A stretch of 64,000 nucleotides of DNA from Streptomyces durmitorensis (GTDB taxonomy: Bacteria > Actinomycetota > Actinomycetes > Streptomycetales > Streptomycetaceae). Both the position numbers and the translations under genes were made by a program. Location of the stretch: NCBI RefSeq assembly GCF_023498005.1, contig NZ_CP097289.1, forward strand, positions 310,001-374,000, read 5' to 3'. This document shows, in pieces, positions 49,977 through 59,505 of this stretch (positions are counted from its first letter, which is position 1; the number at the start of each line of letters is the position of its first letter). The notes beneath the pieces were generated by a model. That model was given only the letters and a program-made list of their open reading frames with translations, was not told the origin of the DNA and made no database searches.

Positions 49977-51278
49977 ATGAGCGCTGCGGATCTGGCCCGA
50001 CTCCAGTTCGCGGCCACGACCGGCATCCACTGGCTGTTCGTGATCCTCACCATGGGGCTCGTCCCCCTCGTGGCGATCATGCACACCCGGGCCGCGTACA
50101 CCCGAGATCCCGTCAAGAGAGCCGTCCGGGAGCGCATGACCCGGTTCTGGGGCCAGCTCTACGTCATCAACTACGCGGTCGGCATCGTCACCGGCCTGGT
50201 CATGGAGTTCCAGTTCGGGCTCAGTTGGAGCGGCCTGAGCAAGTTCGCGGGCAACGTCTTCGGCGCCCCGCTGGCACTCGAGACCCTCATCGCCTTCTTC
50301 GCCGAGTCCACCTTCCTCGGCATGTGGATCTTCGGCTGGGGGCGCATGCGCAGGGGCGTACACGTCACGCTCATCTGGCTGGTCGCCCTGACCGCGTACG
50401 CCTCCGGATACTGGATCATGGTCGCCAACGGCTTCATGCAGCACCCCGTGGGTTACGAAGTACGCGACGGCGCCGCCTACTTGACCGACTTCGGGGCGCT
50501 GCTCACCAACTCCAGCGCGCTGGTCGCACTCCTCCACATCGCACTGGCCGCGCTGACGACGGGCGGCGTCTTCATCGCCGGGGTCAGCGCCTACCACTTC
50601 CTCCGGCGCACCACGGAGACCGAACTCTTCCGCGGCTCCATGCTCCTTGGGCTGTGGGTCGCCATGGTCACCTCCTTCTTCGTCGTCATCGTCGGCGAGA
50701 TGCAGCGGCCCGTGATCGAGCGGACCCAGCCCATGAAGGACGCGGTCCTGGAGAACAGCGGCGTCGCCGAGGTGCAGGCACAGCTCGTCAAGGAGCACGG
50801 GCCCGGCGACTACGTGCCCTGGCAGGACACGCTGCGGATCTCCATGGACGCGATGACGATCATCGGCAACACCGTCTCCACCATCACGTTCATCGCCGTC
50901 ATCCTGCTGTGGAGGAACCGGCTGATGCGCTGGCGCCCGGCGCTGTGGGTGCTGGTGGCGTCAGTGCCGTTCCCCTTCATCGCCTCCGTGGGCGGCTGGG
51001 TCGTGCGCGAGGTCGGTCGGCAACCCTGGCTCGTCTACGGAGAGTTGACGGTGGAGGACGCGCTCTCCCACGTCGGTACGGCCGCGCTGGCCGTGTCCTG
51101 CACCGTGTTCATCGCCGTCTTCCTCGCCCTGGCGGTGACGAACTGGACGCTGATCACGCGCTTCGCCCTCCGCGGCCCGGACGCCACGCAGCTCGGCTCC
51201 ACCGAACCGCTCCCCGACGACGCGCCCGACGGGCCAGGGGGCGACGCCGAGGAGAAACAGCCGCTTCCGGCCTTCTGA
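49977..51278 (+). CDS. cydA: Cytochrome bd oxidase subunit I
   Basis: 433 residues with nine membrane helices. The heme b595 ligand His is in TTGIHWLFVILTMGLVPLV, the heme b558 ligands lie in the later helices (LLHIALAAL), and the signature GWVVREVGRQPWLVYGEL is present. It is shorter than the ~500-residue Streptomyces CydA, with a reduced Q-loop and a cut C-terminal tail, like the short bd-type/CIO subgroup. It reduces O2 to water with quinol. It heads a cydABDC operon. Confidence 0.95.
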   Translation: MSAADLARLQFAATTGIHWLFVILTMGLVPLVAIMHTRAAYTRDPVKRAVRERMTRFWGQLYVINYAVGIVTGLVMEFQFGLSWSGLSKFAGNVFGAPLALETLIAFFAESTFLGMWIFGWGRMRRGVHVTLIWLVALTAYASGYWIMVANGFMQHPVGYEVRDGAAYLTDFGALLTNSSALVALLHIALAALTTGGVFIAGVSAYHFLRRTTETELFRGSMLLGLWVAMVTSFFVVIVGEMQRPVIERTQPMKDAVLENSGVAEVQAQLVKEHGPGDYVPWQDTLRISMDAMTIIGNTVSTITFIAVILLWRNRLMRWRPALWVLVASVPFPFIASVGGWVVREVGRQPWLVYGELTVEDALSHVGTAALAVSCTVFIAVFLALAVTNWTLITRFALRGPDATQLGSTEPLPDDAPDGPGGDAEEKQPLPAF

Positions 51279-51404
51279 TGCGGGCCGACGACCGGCACAC
51301 GCGAAACCAATTCCCCTCCGGCATACGCGACACCAACCCCGGCACCGGCACCGGCACGACCTCCCCTGCTGTACCTCCCCTGCCACAACGGAAAGTTGAG
51401 CGAG

Positions 51405-52457
51405 ATGAGTCTGGAGACCGCCTGGCTGGCCCTCCTCGGCCTGCTCCTCGCCGGGTACTTTGTGCTCGGCGGCTACGACTACGGCGTACAGATGCTGCAT
51501 CCCTTCCTCGGCGACCGAGGCGACCGGAGCGACCGGGGCGACGGACAAGGCCAGGAGGGCGACCGCGTCGGCCGGAGCGCCGCCCTCGACGCCATCGCAC
51601 CCTTCTTCCTGGGAAACGAGGTCTGGCTGGTCGCCTTCGCAGGCGTCCTGTTCGGCGCCTTCCCGCACCTGGAGGGCACCCTCCTGTCCGGCCTGTACCC
51701 CCTGGTCGTGGCCATCCTCGTCGGTCTGGTCCTCGGCAACGCCGCGATCCAACTGCGCCGCCGCGCCCACAGCCCTCGCGGGCGCCGACGGTGGGACATC
51801 CTGATCGTGTTCGGAGGGGCACTGCCCGCTGTGTGCTGGGGAATCGTCGTGGGCCTGCTGCTCCACGGCGTGCCCCGCCGGGCAGACGGGAGCTTCCACG
51901 TCGGATTCGGCGACGTGTTCTCGCCGTTCACGCTGGCCTGCGGTGTCACGACCGCGCTGCTCTTCGCGGCGCACGGAGCGGCCTTCGTGGCACTGCGCTC
52001 AGATCCCGAACTCGGCCTCAAAGCACGGCACTTGGGCGCCTTGCTACTCCGTTGGGCAGCCGCCATGGGCTCCCTCGCGCTGCTCCTCACGCTCTTCGGA
52101 GCGGGCGCCTCGATGACGAACCGCTCCACATCGTCGGTCATCGCCGCCCTGTTCGCGGCGGCACTCGCCAGTGCCTGGTGGCACTTCTCCCGCGGACACA
52201 ACGCCCGTGCATTCGCGGCCACTTGCTGCGCCACCGCGCTGCCCGTGCTGCTCGTGGGAGCCGGGCACTACCCCTACCTCCTGATCAGCTCGGCGGGCGC
52301 GGGGCTGACCGTCGGCCACGCCGTCACTGACGGCGCCACGTTGAAGATCCTCAGCGCGTTCGGGGTCCTGGTGATCCCGGTGATCCTCGCGTACCAGACA
52401 TGGAGCTGGTGGGCCTTCCGAGGACGGACCGGCCTCCGTCACCCCAGCTACTTCTGA
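51405..52457 (+). CDS. cydB: Cytochrome bd oxidase subunit II
   Basis: 350 residues from ATG 51405; a TTG nine bases earlier is the alternative. About eight membrane helices. AGYFVLGGYDYGVQMLHPFL and FFLGNEVWLVAFAGVLFGAFP are CydB hallmarks. A low-complexity Gly-Asp-Arg insert (GDRGDRSDRGDGQGQEGDR) sits in the first loop, unusual for the family. Pairs with CydA to form the oxidase. It lies 126 bases after cydA. Confidence 0.95.
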   Translation: MSLETAWLALLGLLLAGYFVLGGYDYGVQMLHPFLGDRGDRSDRGDGQGQEGDRVGRSAALDAIAPFFLGNEVWLVAFAGVLFGAFPHLEGTLLSGLYPLVVAILVGLVLGNAAIQLRRRAHSPRGRRRWDILIVFGGALPAVCWGIVVGLLLHGVPRRADGSFHVGFGDVFSPFTLACGVTTALLFAAHGAAFVALRSDPELGLKARHLGALLLRWAAAMGSLALLLTLFGAGASMTNRSTSSVIAALFAAALASAWWHFSRGHNARAFAATCCATALPVLLVGAGHYPYLLISSAGAGLTVGHAVTDGATLKILSAFGVLVIPVILAYQTWSWWAFRGRTGLRHPSYF

Positions 52458-52489
52458 GCCCCGGAACGCGACGAGAGAGGGACCCCCGG

Positions 52490-54226
52490 ATGAAGCCCGT
52501 CGAACGCCGTCTAATGCGCGAACTCCCGGTGGTGCGCCGCCACATGACGTACTCCTCGGCTCTTGCGCTCCTTGGCGCCGGGCTCATCGTCGCCCAGGCG
52601 GTCCTGCTGGCCACGGTCCTCGCGGACGGCTTCGGCGGGCACCCGTTCCGCATCATGCCGCTGGCCACACTGGCCGCCGTCATGGTGCTGCGCGCGCTGC
52701 TGACCTGGGCCCGCGGAGTGCTCGCGCAGCGCACCGCGGCCGAAGCCAAACGCACCCTGCGCGAGAGCGTCACCGACCGGCTGCGGCACACCAACCCTCT
52801 GCGGCTGACGGCCCGGCGTCACGGCGAGACGGCCACCCTGCTCACGCGTGGCCTCGACGCCCTGGACGCGTACGTCGTCGGCTACCTGCCCACGATGACG
52901 GCCACCGCGGTGGTCCCCTTCACGGTCGTCGCGTGGCTGGCGTGGACGGACTGGACATCGGCACTGATCATCGTCGTGACGCTGCCGCTGATCCCCGTGT
53001 TCGGCGCTCTGGTCGGCGCCCACACCGCCCGGCGCACCGCCCGGCAATGGCACCTGCTGTCCCGGCTCGGCGGTCACTTCCTCGACGTGGTGGCCGGGCT
53101 GCCGACGCTGCGCGCGTTCGGCCGCGAGCGGCACCAGGCCCGGGTGGTGCAGGAGATGGCCGACGCCCACCGGCGGGCCACCATGCGCACGCTGCGCGTG
53201 GCGTTCCTCTCCTCCTTCGTCCTGGAGACGGTCGCCACTCTCTCCGTGGCGCTGGTCGCCGTGCCGGTCGGACTACGTTTGCTCGACGGCGAGTTGGCCC
53301 TTCGTACGGCCTTGATCGTCCTATTCCTGGCCCCCGAGGCCTATCTGCCGCTGCGTGCGGCGGGCGCGGCCTTCCACGACAGCGCCGAGGGCATCGCGGT
53401 GGCCGAACGTGTCTTCGCCATCCTCGACGACCCGGACGACCGGGACGACCCGGACGACCGGGACTCACCCGCTGAGGGCGCCGCCGACCGCTCCACGGTG
53501 CCCGATGCCGGTGCGGCTCACCTGCGCCTGGAGGAGGTCACGGTTCACTACCCGGGCCGCTTTGGGCCCGCCCTGCGCGACGTCTCCCTCTCGCTGCGCC
53601 CCGGCGAACACGTGGCCCTCGTCGGCCCGAGCGGCGCGGGCAAGTCCACGCTCCTTGCGCTGCTCCTCGGCTTCACGACCCCCGCCTCGGGCCGGGTCAC
53701 GGTCGACGGCACGGACCTCGCCGACCTCGACCCCGGCCCATGGCGCGCCCAAGTGGCGTGGGTGCCCCAGCGCCCGCACCTGTTCGCCGCCGGCATCGCG
53801 GACAACATCCGCCTCGCACGCCCCGACGCGAGCGACGCCGAGGTCCGCAGGGCTGCACGCGCCGCCTTCGCCGACCTCTTCATCGAGGAACTGCCCCAGG
53901 CGTACGACACGGTGCTCGGCGAGCACGGCGCCGGGCTCTCCGCGGGGCAACGCCAACGGATCGCCCTGGCTCGCGCCTTCCTCAAGGACGCCCCCGTACT
54001 GCTCCTGGACGAGCCGACCGCCCACCTCGACCCGCAGAGCGAGGCCACCGTCACGCGCGCCACGGTCCGCCTCATGCGCGGCAGGACCTCGATCGTGGTC
54101 GCCCACCGAACGAGCCTGCTGCCGCACGTGGACCGGATCGTCACGCTAGAGGCGGGCAGCATCGCCCCGGCCCAACCGACCCCACCTGCCCAACTGGCCG
54201 TCGTAGAACGGCTGATGGCCCCATGA
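52490..54226 (+). CDS. cydD: Thiol-reductant ABC exporter subunit CydD
   Basis: 578 residues from ATG 52490. A six-helix exporter domain is followed by an NBD with Walker A GPSGAGKST, signature LSAGQRQR and Walker B VLLLDEPTAHLD. CydDC exports cysteine/glutathione-type thiols needed to assemble the bd oxidase hemes. A perfect 18-base duplication coding DDPDDR twice lies in the linker. It overlaps cydC by ATGA. Separate cydD and cydC genes differ from the fused cydCD known in S. coelicolor. Confidence 0.93.
   Translation: MKPVERRLMRELPVVRRHMTYSSALALLGAGLIVAQAVLLATVLADGFGGHPFRIMPLATLAAVMVLRALLTWARGVLAQRTAAEAKRTLRESVTDRLRHTNPLRLTARRHGETATLLTRGLDALDAYVVGYLPTMTATAVVPFTVVAWLAWTDWTSALIIVVTLPLIPVFGALVGAHTARRTARQWHLLSRLGGHFLDVVAGLPTLRAFGRERHQARVVQEMADAHRRATMRTLRVAFLSSFVLETVATLSVALVAVPVGLRLLDGELALRTALIVLFLAPEAYLPLRAAGAAFHDSAEGIAVAERVFAILDDPDDRDDPDDRDSPAEGAADRSTVPDAGAAHLRLEEVTVHYPGRFGPALRDVSLSLRPGEHVALVGPSGAGKSTLLALLLGFTTPASGRVTVDGTDLADLDPGPWRAQVAWVPQRPHLFAAGIADNIRLARPDASDAEVRRAARAAFADLFIEELPQAYDTVLGEHGAGLSAGQRQRIALARAFLKDAPVLLLDEPTAHLDPQSEATVTRATVRLMRGRTSIVVAHRTSLLPHVDRIVTLEAGSIAPAQPTPPAQLAVVERLMAP
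53426..53461. repeat. Perfect 18-base tandem duplication in cydD
   Basis: GACGACCCGGACGACCGG occurs twice in tandem and encodes DDPDDR DDPDDR between the membrane domain and the NBD. It keeps the frame. Confidence 0.95.
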
Positions 54227-56016
54227 CCCTCCACGCCGACGCCGGCGTCGCCGCCTCCGCCCCGGTGCGGACACCACGTCCCACCCTGCGCCTCCTGCGC
54301 CATCTCCTGCCGTACTGGCGCCGACTGCTGCCCGGCGCGCTCGCCTCGGCAGGCAGCGAGCTGGCCGCCGCCGCGCTGATGGCCACCGCCGCCTGGCTGA
54401 TCACCCGCGCCGCCGAACAGCCCCCGCTCGCCTCGGTGAGCCTGGCCATCGTCGCAGTCCGCGCTCTTGCGCTGGGGCGCGGAGCACTGCGCTACGCCGA
54501 CCGGCTCCTGGGCCACGACGGCGTGCTGCGAGCCGTCGCGGGCTTCCGCACCCAGGTGTACGAGGCGCTCGTGCCCCTCGCTCCCGCGGGCACCCCCGCC
54601 TTCCGCAGCGGCGACCTGCTCACCCGTCTGGTCGACGACGTCGACGCCGCGCAGAACCTCCTGCTGCGGGTCCTGATCCCGGCCGCGGCCGCCTGCACGG
54701 TCGCCGTGTCGGCCACCACCTTGACCGCGGCGCTGCTGCCGCAGGCGGGCCTGCTGCTGGGGCTGCTGCTGGCCGTGGCGGGACTCCTCGTGCCCGCCCT
54801 GGTGCTGACGCTGTCCCGCCGTACAAGCCGCGCGGAAAGCACAGCACGTGCCGAACTCGCCGCACTCACACTGGACTTGACGCAGGGCGCGGCGGACCTC
54901 GCCGCCTGTGGCGCCCGGGGCCGCGCCCACGAGCGCACCAGCCGCGCCTCGGCCCAGATCGCCGCGCTGGAGCGCCGGGCGGCCTGGACCACCTCGCTCG
55001 CCTCGACCTCGGTCCTGCTCCTCCAGGCCGCGGCGACGGTCGGCGTCACCTGGCTCGCGCTGCGCGCCCACGCGGCGGGGGAGCTGCCCGCCGTGCACCT
55101 CACCGTCCTCGCGGTCCTCGCACTGGTCTCCTTCGAGGCCCTGACACCGCTGCCCGCTGCCGCCCGCCACCTCGCCCAAGTACGGGTCAGCGCACGGAGG
55201 TTGGCCGATCTGCTCGACACCCCGCCCCCCGTCACCGACCCGCCCGCACCACGCCCACTCCCCGCCCACGGACCACTCGGTGTGGACATCACCGACCTGC
55301 GCGTACGCCACCGCCCCGAAGGCCCCCCGGCCCTCGACGGCGTGAGCCTGCGCCTGCCGCCCGGCCGCCTGACCGTGCTCCTGGGCGCCAGCGGCTCCGG
55401 CAAGTCGACGCTGATCGCCGCGCTCATGCGATTCGTCCCTTACGAGGCCGGAAGCATCCGTATCGGCGGACGCGAACTGCGCGACTGTGCGGGCGCCGAC
55501 GTCCGCCGCGCGATCACCGGCATGACCCAGGACGCCCATGTCTTCCACACGACCATCCGGGCCAACCTCCTCCTGGCGCGCCCCGATGCCACCGGCGGCG
55601 ACCTGCACGAAGCAGCCCGCAGAGCCCAGCTCCTGGACTGGATCGAGTCCCTTCCCGACCGCTGGAACACCCTCGTCGGCGAGAACGGCTCCACCATGTC
55701 CGGCGGTCAGCGCCGGCGCCTGCTCCTGGCCCGAGCCCTGCTGGCCGACCCGCCGGTCCTGGTCCTGGACGAACCGACGGAGGGCCTGGACCCCGAGACC
55801 TCCACTGCCGTACTCGCCGACATCCTCCGAGCCACCGACGGCCGCACCACCCTCCTGATCACCCACGACGCCTCCGGCCTCACCAGCGCCGACCAGATCC
55901 TCACCCTCGACCACGGCCGCATCCGATCCCTCACCCCCGCGCCAAGGCACCGGCAGGATCAAGATGAGCGTCCTCGCGCCGTGTCGGCCCGGCCCCGTGC
56001 ACGAGGCCCGCTATAG
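54223..56016 (+). CDS. cydC: Thiol-reductant ABC exporter subunit CydC
   Basis: 597 residues. A half-exporter with a membrane domain (about 25-310) and an NBD carrying Walker A GASGSGKST, signature MSGGQRRR and Walker B VLVLDEPTEGLD. It partners with CydD. The start overlaps the cydD stop as ATGA, so the two half-transporters are made together. The C-terminus ends in a basic tail. It is the last gene of the cyd operon. Confidence 0.93.
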   Translation: MTLHADAGVAASAPVRTPRPTLRLLRHLLPYWRRLLPGALASAGSELAAAALMATAAWLITRAAEQPPLASVSLAIVAVRALALGRGALRYADRLLGHDGVLRAVAGFRTQVYEALVPLAPAGTPAFRSGDLLTRLVDDVDAAQNLLLRVLIPAAAACTVAVSATTLTAALLPQAGLLLGLLLAVAGLLVPALVLTLSRRTSRAESTARAELAALTLDLTQGAADLAACGARGRAHERTSRASAQIAALERRAAWTTSLASTSVLLLQAAATVGVTWLALRAHAAGELPAVHLTVLAVLALVSFEALTPLPAAARHLAQVRVSARRLADLLDTPPPVTDPPAPRPLPAHGPLGVDITDLRVRHRPEGPPALDGVSLRLPPGRLTVLLGASGSGKSTLIAALMRFVPYEAGSIRIGGRELRDCAGADVRRAITGMTQDAHVFHTTIRANLLLARPDATGGDLHEAARRAQLLDWIESLPDRWNTLVGENGSTMSGGQRRRLLLARALLADPPVLVLDEPTEGLDPETSTAVLADILRATDGRTTLLITHDASGLTSADQILTLDHGRIRSLTPAPRHRQDQDERPRAVSARPRARGPL

Positions 56017-56487
<471 letters not shown>

Positions 56488-56520
56488 CAGTTCAATGTCG
56501 GCCCAGGTCAAAACCCTCTT

Positions 56521-57489
56521 CTACCTGTGCTGGTCCGTGTAGTGCGCGCGAAGCAAGTCGGCCCCCCAGTCGTGGCGCACGTGCCGCCAGACCGAGTGGG
56601 CGTGATTGCCGCCGTCCTGGGTGTTGTCGTACTCCATGAGCGAGTCCGGGGCCCGAACGCAGTAATAGTGCCGGTCCCCGGGTTCGCGGCCACCGGCCCA
56701 GGCGAAGGAAAGGGCGTCCAGCCCACGCGCCACGGTCTCGGACCAGCACTCCTGCGCGTACGCGGCGGGCGCGCGGTCCAGGTAGCGGCGCACCAGGCGC
56801 TCGAGCAGCGGCTGCTGACCGGGGGTCATCTCGCCGTACGGAAGGCCAGCAGGCAGCAGGTCCGGATCGGCGAACGGGTCGGCGCGGGTCAGGATGTCGT
56901 CCGGCGGCGCGGCGGAGAAGACGGCCGCCGCCCGCCGGCCCACGTCCAGGTCCGTGACCAGCTCCCGGGCCAAGTCCTCCTCCGGGCCCAGCAGTCGGCG
57001 GCCGGCCTGCGGGCCGTCCGCGATGCGCGCCGGCTCCGCACCGATGAAGTGCGGCGTCACCCGCATCCCGGCCGCCGTGATCAGTACGTGTACGGCGAGA
57101 TGGTGCCCGTTCATCCGCCAGCCCCAGGGGCCGTAGCCGTCCGGGTCGCCCAGCAGCCGCACCCAGTAGCGGTCGGCCCCCGTGGCGCCGACCATGGCGC
57201 GGCGGTGCCGCTCCACCTCGATCGCCCCGCGCGCCAGCTTCGCTCCCGCCGCACTGTGCGCCGCCGCCAGCAGCGCGTCGACGGCCTCGCGCTGCTCGCC
57301 GCCCAGCCCCTCGGTGGACAACCCGGGGCGCGAGCCCGGCAGATACGTCCACTCCCGCAGCTCGGGCGCATCAAGGCGGGCGGGCCCCGCGCGCAGCTCG
57401 CGCACCTGCTCCGGCTCAAGGACGGACAGCAACGCACGCACCGCCTCCCGCATCCGCACGGCAGGCTTCTCCGATCGTTCCACGTCCAC
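56521..57489 (-). CDS. DUF3500-family protein
   Basis: 322 residues. The helical N-terminus (MREAVRALLSVLEPEQVREL) and the middle block YWVRLLGDPDGYGPWGWRMN, GHHLAVHVLI and PHFIGAEPARI are those of DUF3500 proteins. The C-terminal segment HYYCVRAPDSLMEYDNTQDG, then GNHAHSVWRHVRHDWG, is strongly conserved in the family and rich in His/Asp, suggesting a metal-dependent enzyme. The reaction is unknown. It is downstream of a VOC gene by 27 bases. Confidence 0.88.
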   Translation of the reverse strand: MDVERSEKPAVRMREAVRALLSVLEPEQVRELRAGPARLDAPELREWTYLPGSRPGLSTEGLGGEQREAVDALLAAAHSAAGAKLARGAIEVERHRRAMVGATGADRYWVRLLGDPDGYGPWGWRMNGHHLAVHVLITAAGMRVTPHFIGAEPARIADGPQAGRRLLGPEEDLARELVTDLDVGRRAAAVFSAAPPDDILTRADPFADPDLLPAGLPYGEMTPGQQPLLERLVRRYLDRAPAAYAQECWSETVARGLDALSFAWAGGREPGDRHYYCVRAPDSLMEYDNTQDGGNHAHSVWRHVRHDWGADLLRAHYTDQHR

Positions 57490-57516
57490 CGTCCGTAAGT
57501 CCCTTCAGTCCTCCGC

Positions 57517-57861
57517 TCAGTCCTCCGCGCCGCCGCCGAATCCGATCTCGTTGCCGTCCGGATCGCGGAAGGTGGCCTTGCGGACGCCGTTGGCATACGT
57601 CTCGCGCGTGTCCGGCTTCAGACCGCGCTCGGCGATCTGCGCGATGCGGGTGTCGAAATCCTCCACGAAGACGGTGTGCAGGGCGTGCCCCGCGTGCTCG
57701 GGCCGCACCTCGATGAACACGTACCGGTGCTCGGCGAGCTCCCACACCGCCTCGGTGTCGTTGGGCAGGAAGGACGGTGGCTTGCCGAGGAGTCGCTCGT
57801 ACCAGGCCACCGCCACGGTGTAGTCGCTGACAGGAATTCCCGCGAACAGGTCTACGGTCAT
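57517..57861 (-). CDS. VOC-family (glyoxalase-like) protein
   Basis: 114 residues. A single VOC module: VDLFAGIPVSDYTVAVAWYE, ELAEHRYVFIEVRPEHAGHA and ATFRDPDGNEIGFGGG. The DPDGNEI motif supplies the distal metal ligand. Members include bleomycin-binding proteins, dioxygenases and glyoxalases; nothing here selects one. It is probably in an operon with DUF3500 downstream and the unknown gene upstream. Confidence 0.88.
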   Translation of the reverse strand: MTVDLFAGIPVSDYTVAVAWYERLLGKPPSFLPNDTEAVWELAEHRYVFIEVRPEHAGHALHTVFVEDFDTRIAQIAERGLKPDTRETYANGVRKATFRDPDGNEIGFGGGAED

Positions 57862-57907
57862 GCGGCCATGCTAAGCACGCCGTGCGCCTGGGGAGGGGAT
57901 CCCCACG

Positions 57908-58525
57908 TCATCCGTGCCGGATGAAGATCTCCCGGGTCGCGGCCAGTGCCTGGTCCTTCTCCTCGGCGCTGTCGTACCAGTTGTCGGCGTCCCGGTACGC
58001 GACGAATGCCTCGGGAGTGAACTCCTGGCCGAGCAGGTAGTCGTCGAGGCAGTAGCCGAATCCTGACTCGGCCATGGCGTCCAGACCCTCCTGCTCGCAG
58101 TGGTCCAGGAATCCCTCGGCGGCCCGCCACTGCTTGCCGTCGAACCAGAACACACCGCCGGCGTAGTGGATCGTCTCGTCCGTCCCCGCCTCGGTGAGGT
58201 TCAGGGATTCGTAGTTCTCCGGGCGGTTGCGCACCAGCTGGACGAGGTCCGCCGGAACTCCGCCGTAGAGCGACTCCTGGAGGGCGTAGGTGCCTTCGGC
58301 GTAGAGGTTCAGGTCCGACTCGTGATCGAAGGTCAGCAGCATCGCGCGGCCGTCCGGCGCGAAATACCACACGGCCGACTGCCCGCCGCTGTCGTTCCAG
58401 GCGAACCTCTCCGCGCCCTCGACCGCCGTCGGCGAGACGTCGACAAGGGTGTGGATGATCGCGGCACGTCGCCGCATCTCCGCGATCGGGGTCGCCTTCA
58501 GAGCTTCCCAGGTGTCGTCACTCAT
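57908..58525 (-). CDS. Unknown protein, possibly a small-domain immunity-like protein
   Basis: 205 residues from ATG 58525 (MSDDTWEALKATPIAEMRRR); no ribosome site, but TTAATCT lies six bases upstream, so it may be leaderless. Acidic, cytosolic, rich in Trp/Tyr (QSAVWYFAPDGRAMLLTFDH, GGVFWFDGKQWRAAEGFLDH). Not recognised. The shape (aromatic alpha/beta, ~200 residues) recalls SUKH-like or other bacterial immunity-type proteins, but I cannot name a family. It heads the VOC/DUF3500 group on the reverse strand. Confidence 0.7.
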   Translation of the reverse strand: MSDDTWEALKATPIAEMRRRAAIIHTLVDVSPTAVEGAERFAWNDSGGQSAVWYFAPDGRAMLLTFDHESDLNLYAEGTYALQESLYGGVPADLVQLVRNRPENYESLNLTEAGTDETIHYAGGVFWFDGKQWRAAEGFLDHCEQEGLDAMAESGFGYCLDDYLLGQEFTPEAFVAYRDADNWYDSAEEKDQALAATREIFIRHG

Positions 58526-58666
58526 GGGCACAGATTAATGACCGGCTTCCGCCGCTCTCCGGCAGGGCCATGACTGCGAGCGAAGGTCACTCCGCGGGTT
58601 GCGTCTTGGCACGGATGGATCCAATGCGGGCTTGTGCCGAAAATCGCTCCGTCAGAGGCTACGGGG

Positions 58667-59430
58667 ATGCAAAATCTGCCGACCTTCGTACTTGTCCATG
58701 GTGGTTCGACGCGACCTTCGCCTCGTCCTACCAAGCACCTCAGGATCTGGACGCGCTCGCAGCGGAACCAGGGAGAATCAAGGGGGTCACGCTTGCCGAC
58801 AACGTCGCCCGCGTGATCGAGGTCCTCGAGCGCGCGAAGCAGAACGGGCCGACCATCCTCGTCGGCCACAGCAGGGGTGGCGCCACGATCACCGCGGCCG
58901 GCAACGCCCGGCCCGATCTCATCGACCGGATCGTTTACGTCGCTGCCTGGTGCCCCGTCGACCTGAACGTCGGTGACTACTACGCCGAGCCGGAGATGGC
59001 CGACGTCGACCCGGGTGCCTTCGCAGCCGCTCTCGTCGGGAACCCGCCCGAGCTCGGTCTGCTGCGGGTCAACTTCCGTACCGCGGCGCCGGAGCCGCTC
59101 GCCGCGATGAAGCAGGCTTTCGCCGCCGACCTCACCGATGACGAGTTCCGTACGTTCCTGAACACCTTCCAGCCCGACGAGAACCTCGATGTCGGCACGT
59201 CGGCCGACCGGACGCAGGCCGCGACGTGGGGTCGGATTCCCAAGTCGTACGTACGCCTGGCCGACGACGCCTGCATCCCGCTCGCCATGCAGGACCGCAT
59301 GATCCGCGAGGCCGACGCGCTCACCCCCGACAACCCCTTCGATGTCGGGACCGTCGAGTCGAGCCACCTGAGCTGGCTCGTCCACCCCAAGCCCGCGGCC
59401 AGGCTGCTCGCGGACCTCGCGGCGCGCTGA
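58667..59430 (+). pseudogene. Broken alpha/beta hydrolase
   Basis: The N-terminus MQNLPTFVLVHGG (oxyanion HGG) opens at ATG 58667 in one frame. The rest, FDATFASSYQAPQDLDALAA to the stop 59430, is in another frame that joins near 58705. Homologues have about 30 residues between these parts, so a deletion with a frame change is the simplest reading. The nucleophile GHSRGG, WCPVD and the C-terminal ESSHLSWLVHPK His remain. It was an esterase-like enzyme of the FVLVHG/AVDLPGHG subgroup. Confidence 0.78.
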
Positions 59431-59470
59431 CGGTTCACTTCTGGCCATCGCGGTACGTGATGCGATGCGG

Positions 59471-59493
59471 CCCGGCGCGGTGATTGCGCCGGG
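59471..59493. terminator. Terminator between convergent hydrolase genes
   Basis: A perfect 8-base stem CCCGGCGC / GCGCCGGG with a 7-base loop lies between the stops at 59430 and 59506. Confidence 0.7.
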
Positions 59494-59505
59494 TCCCCGC
59501 TTCCC

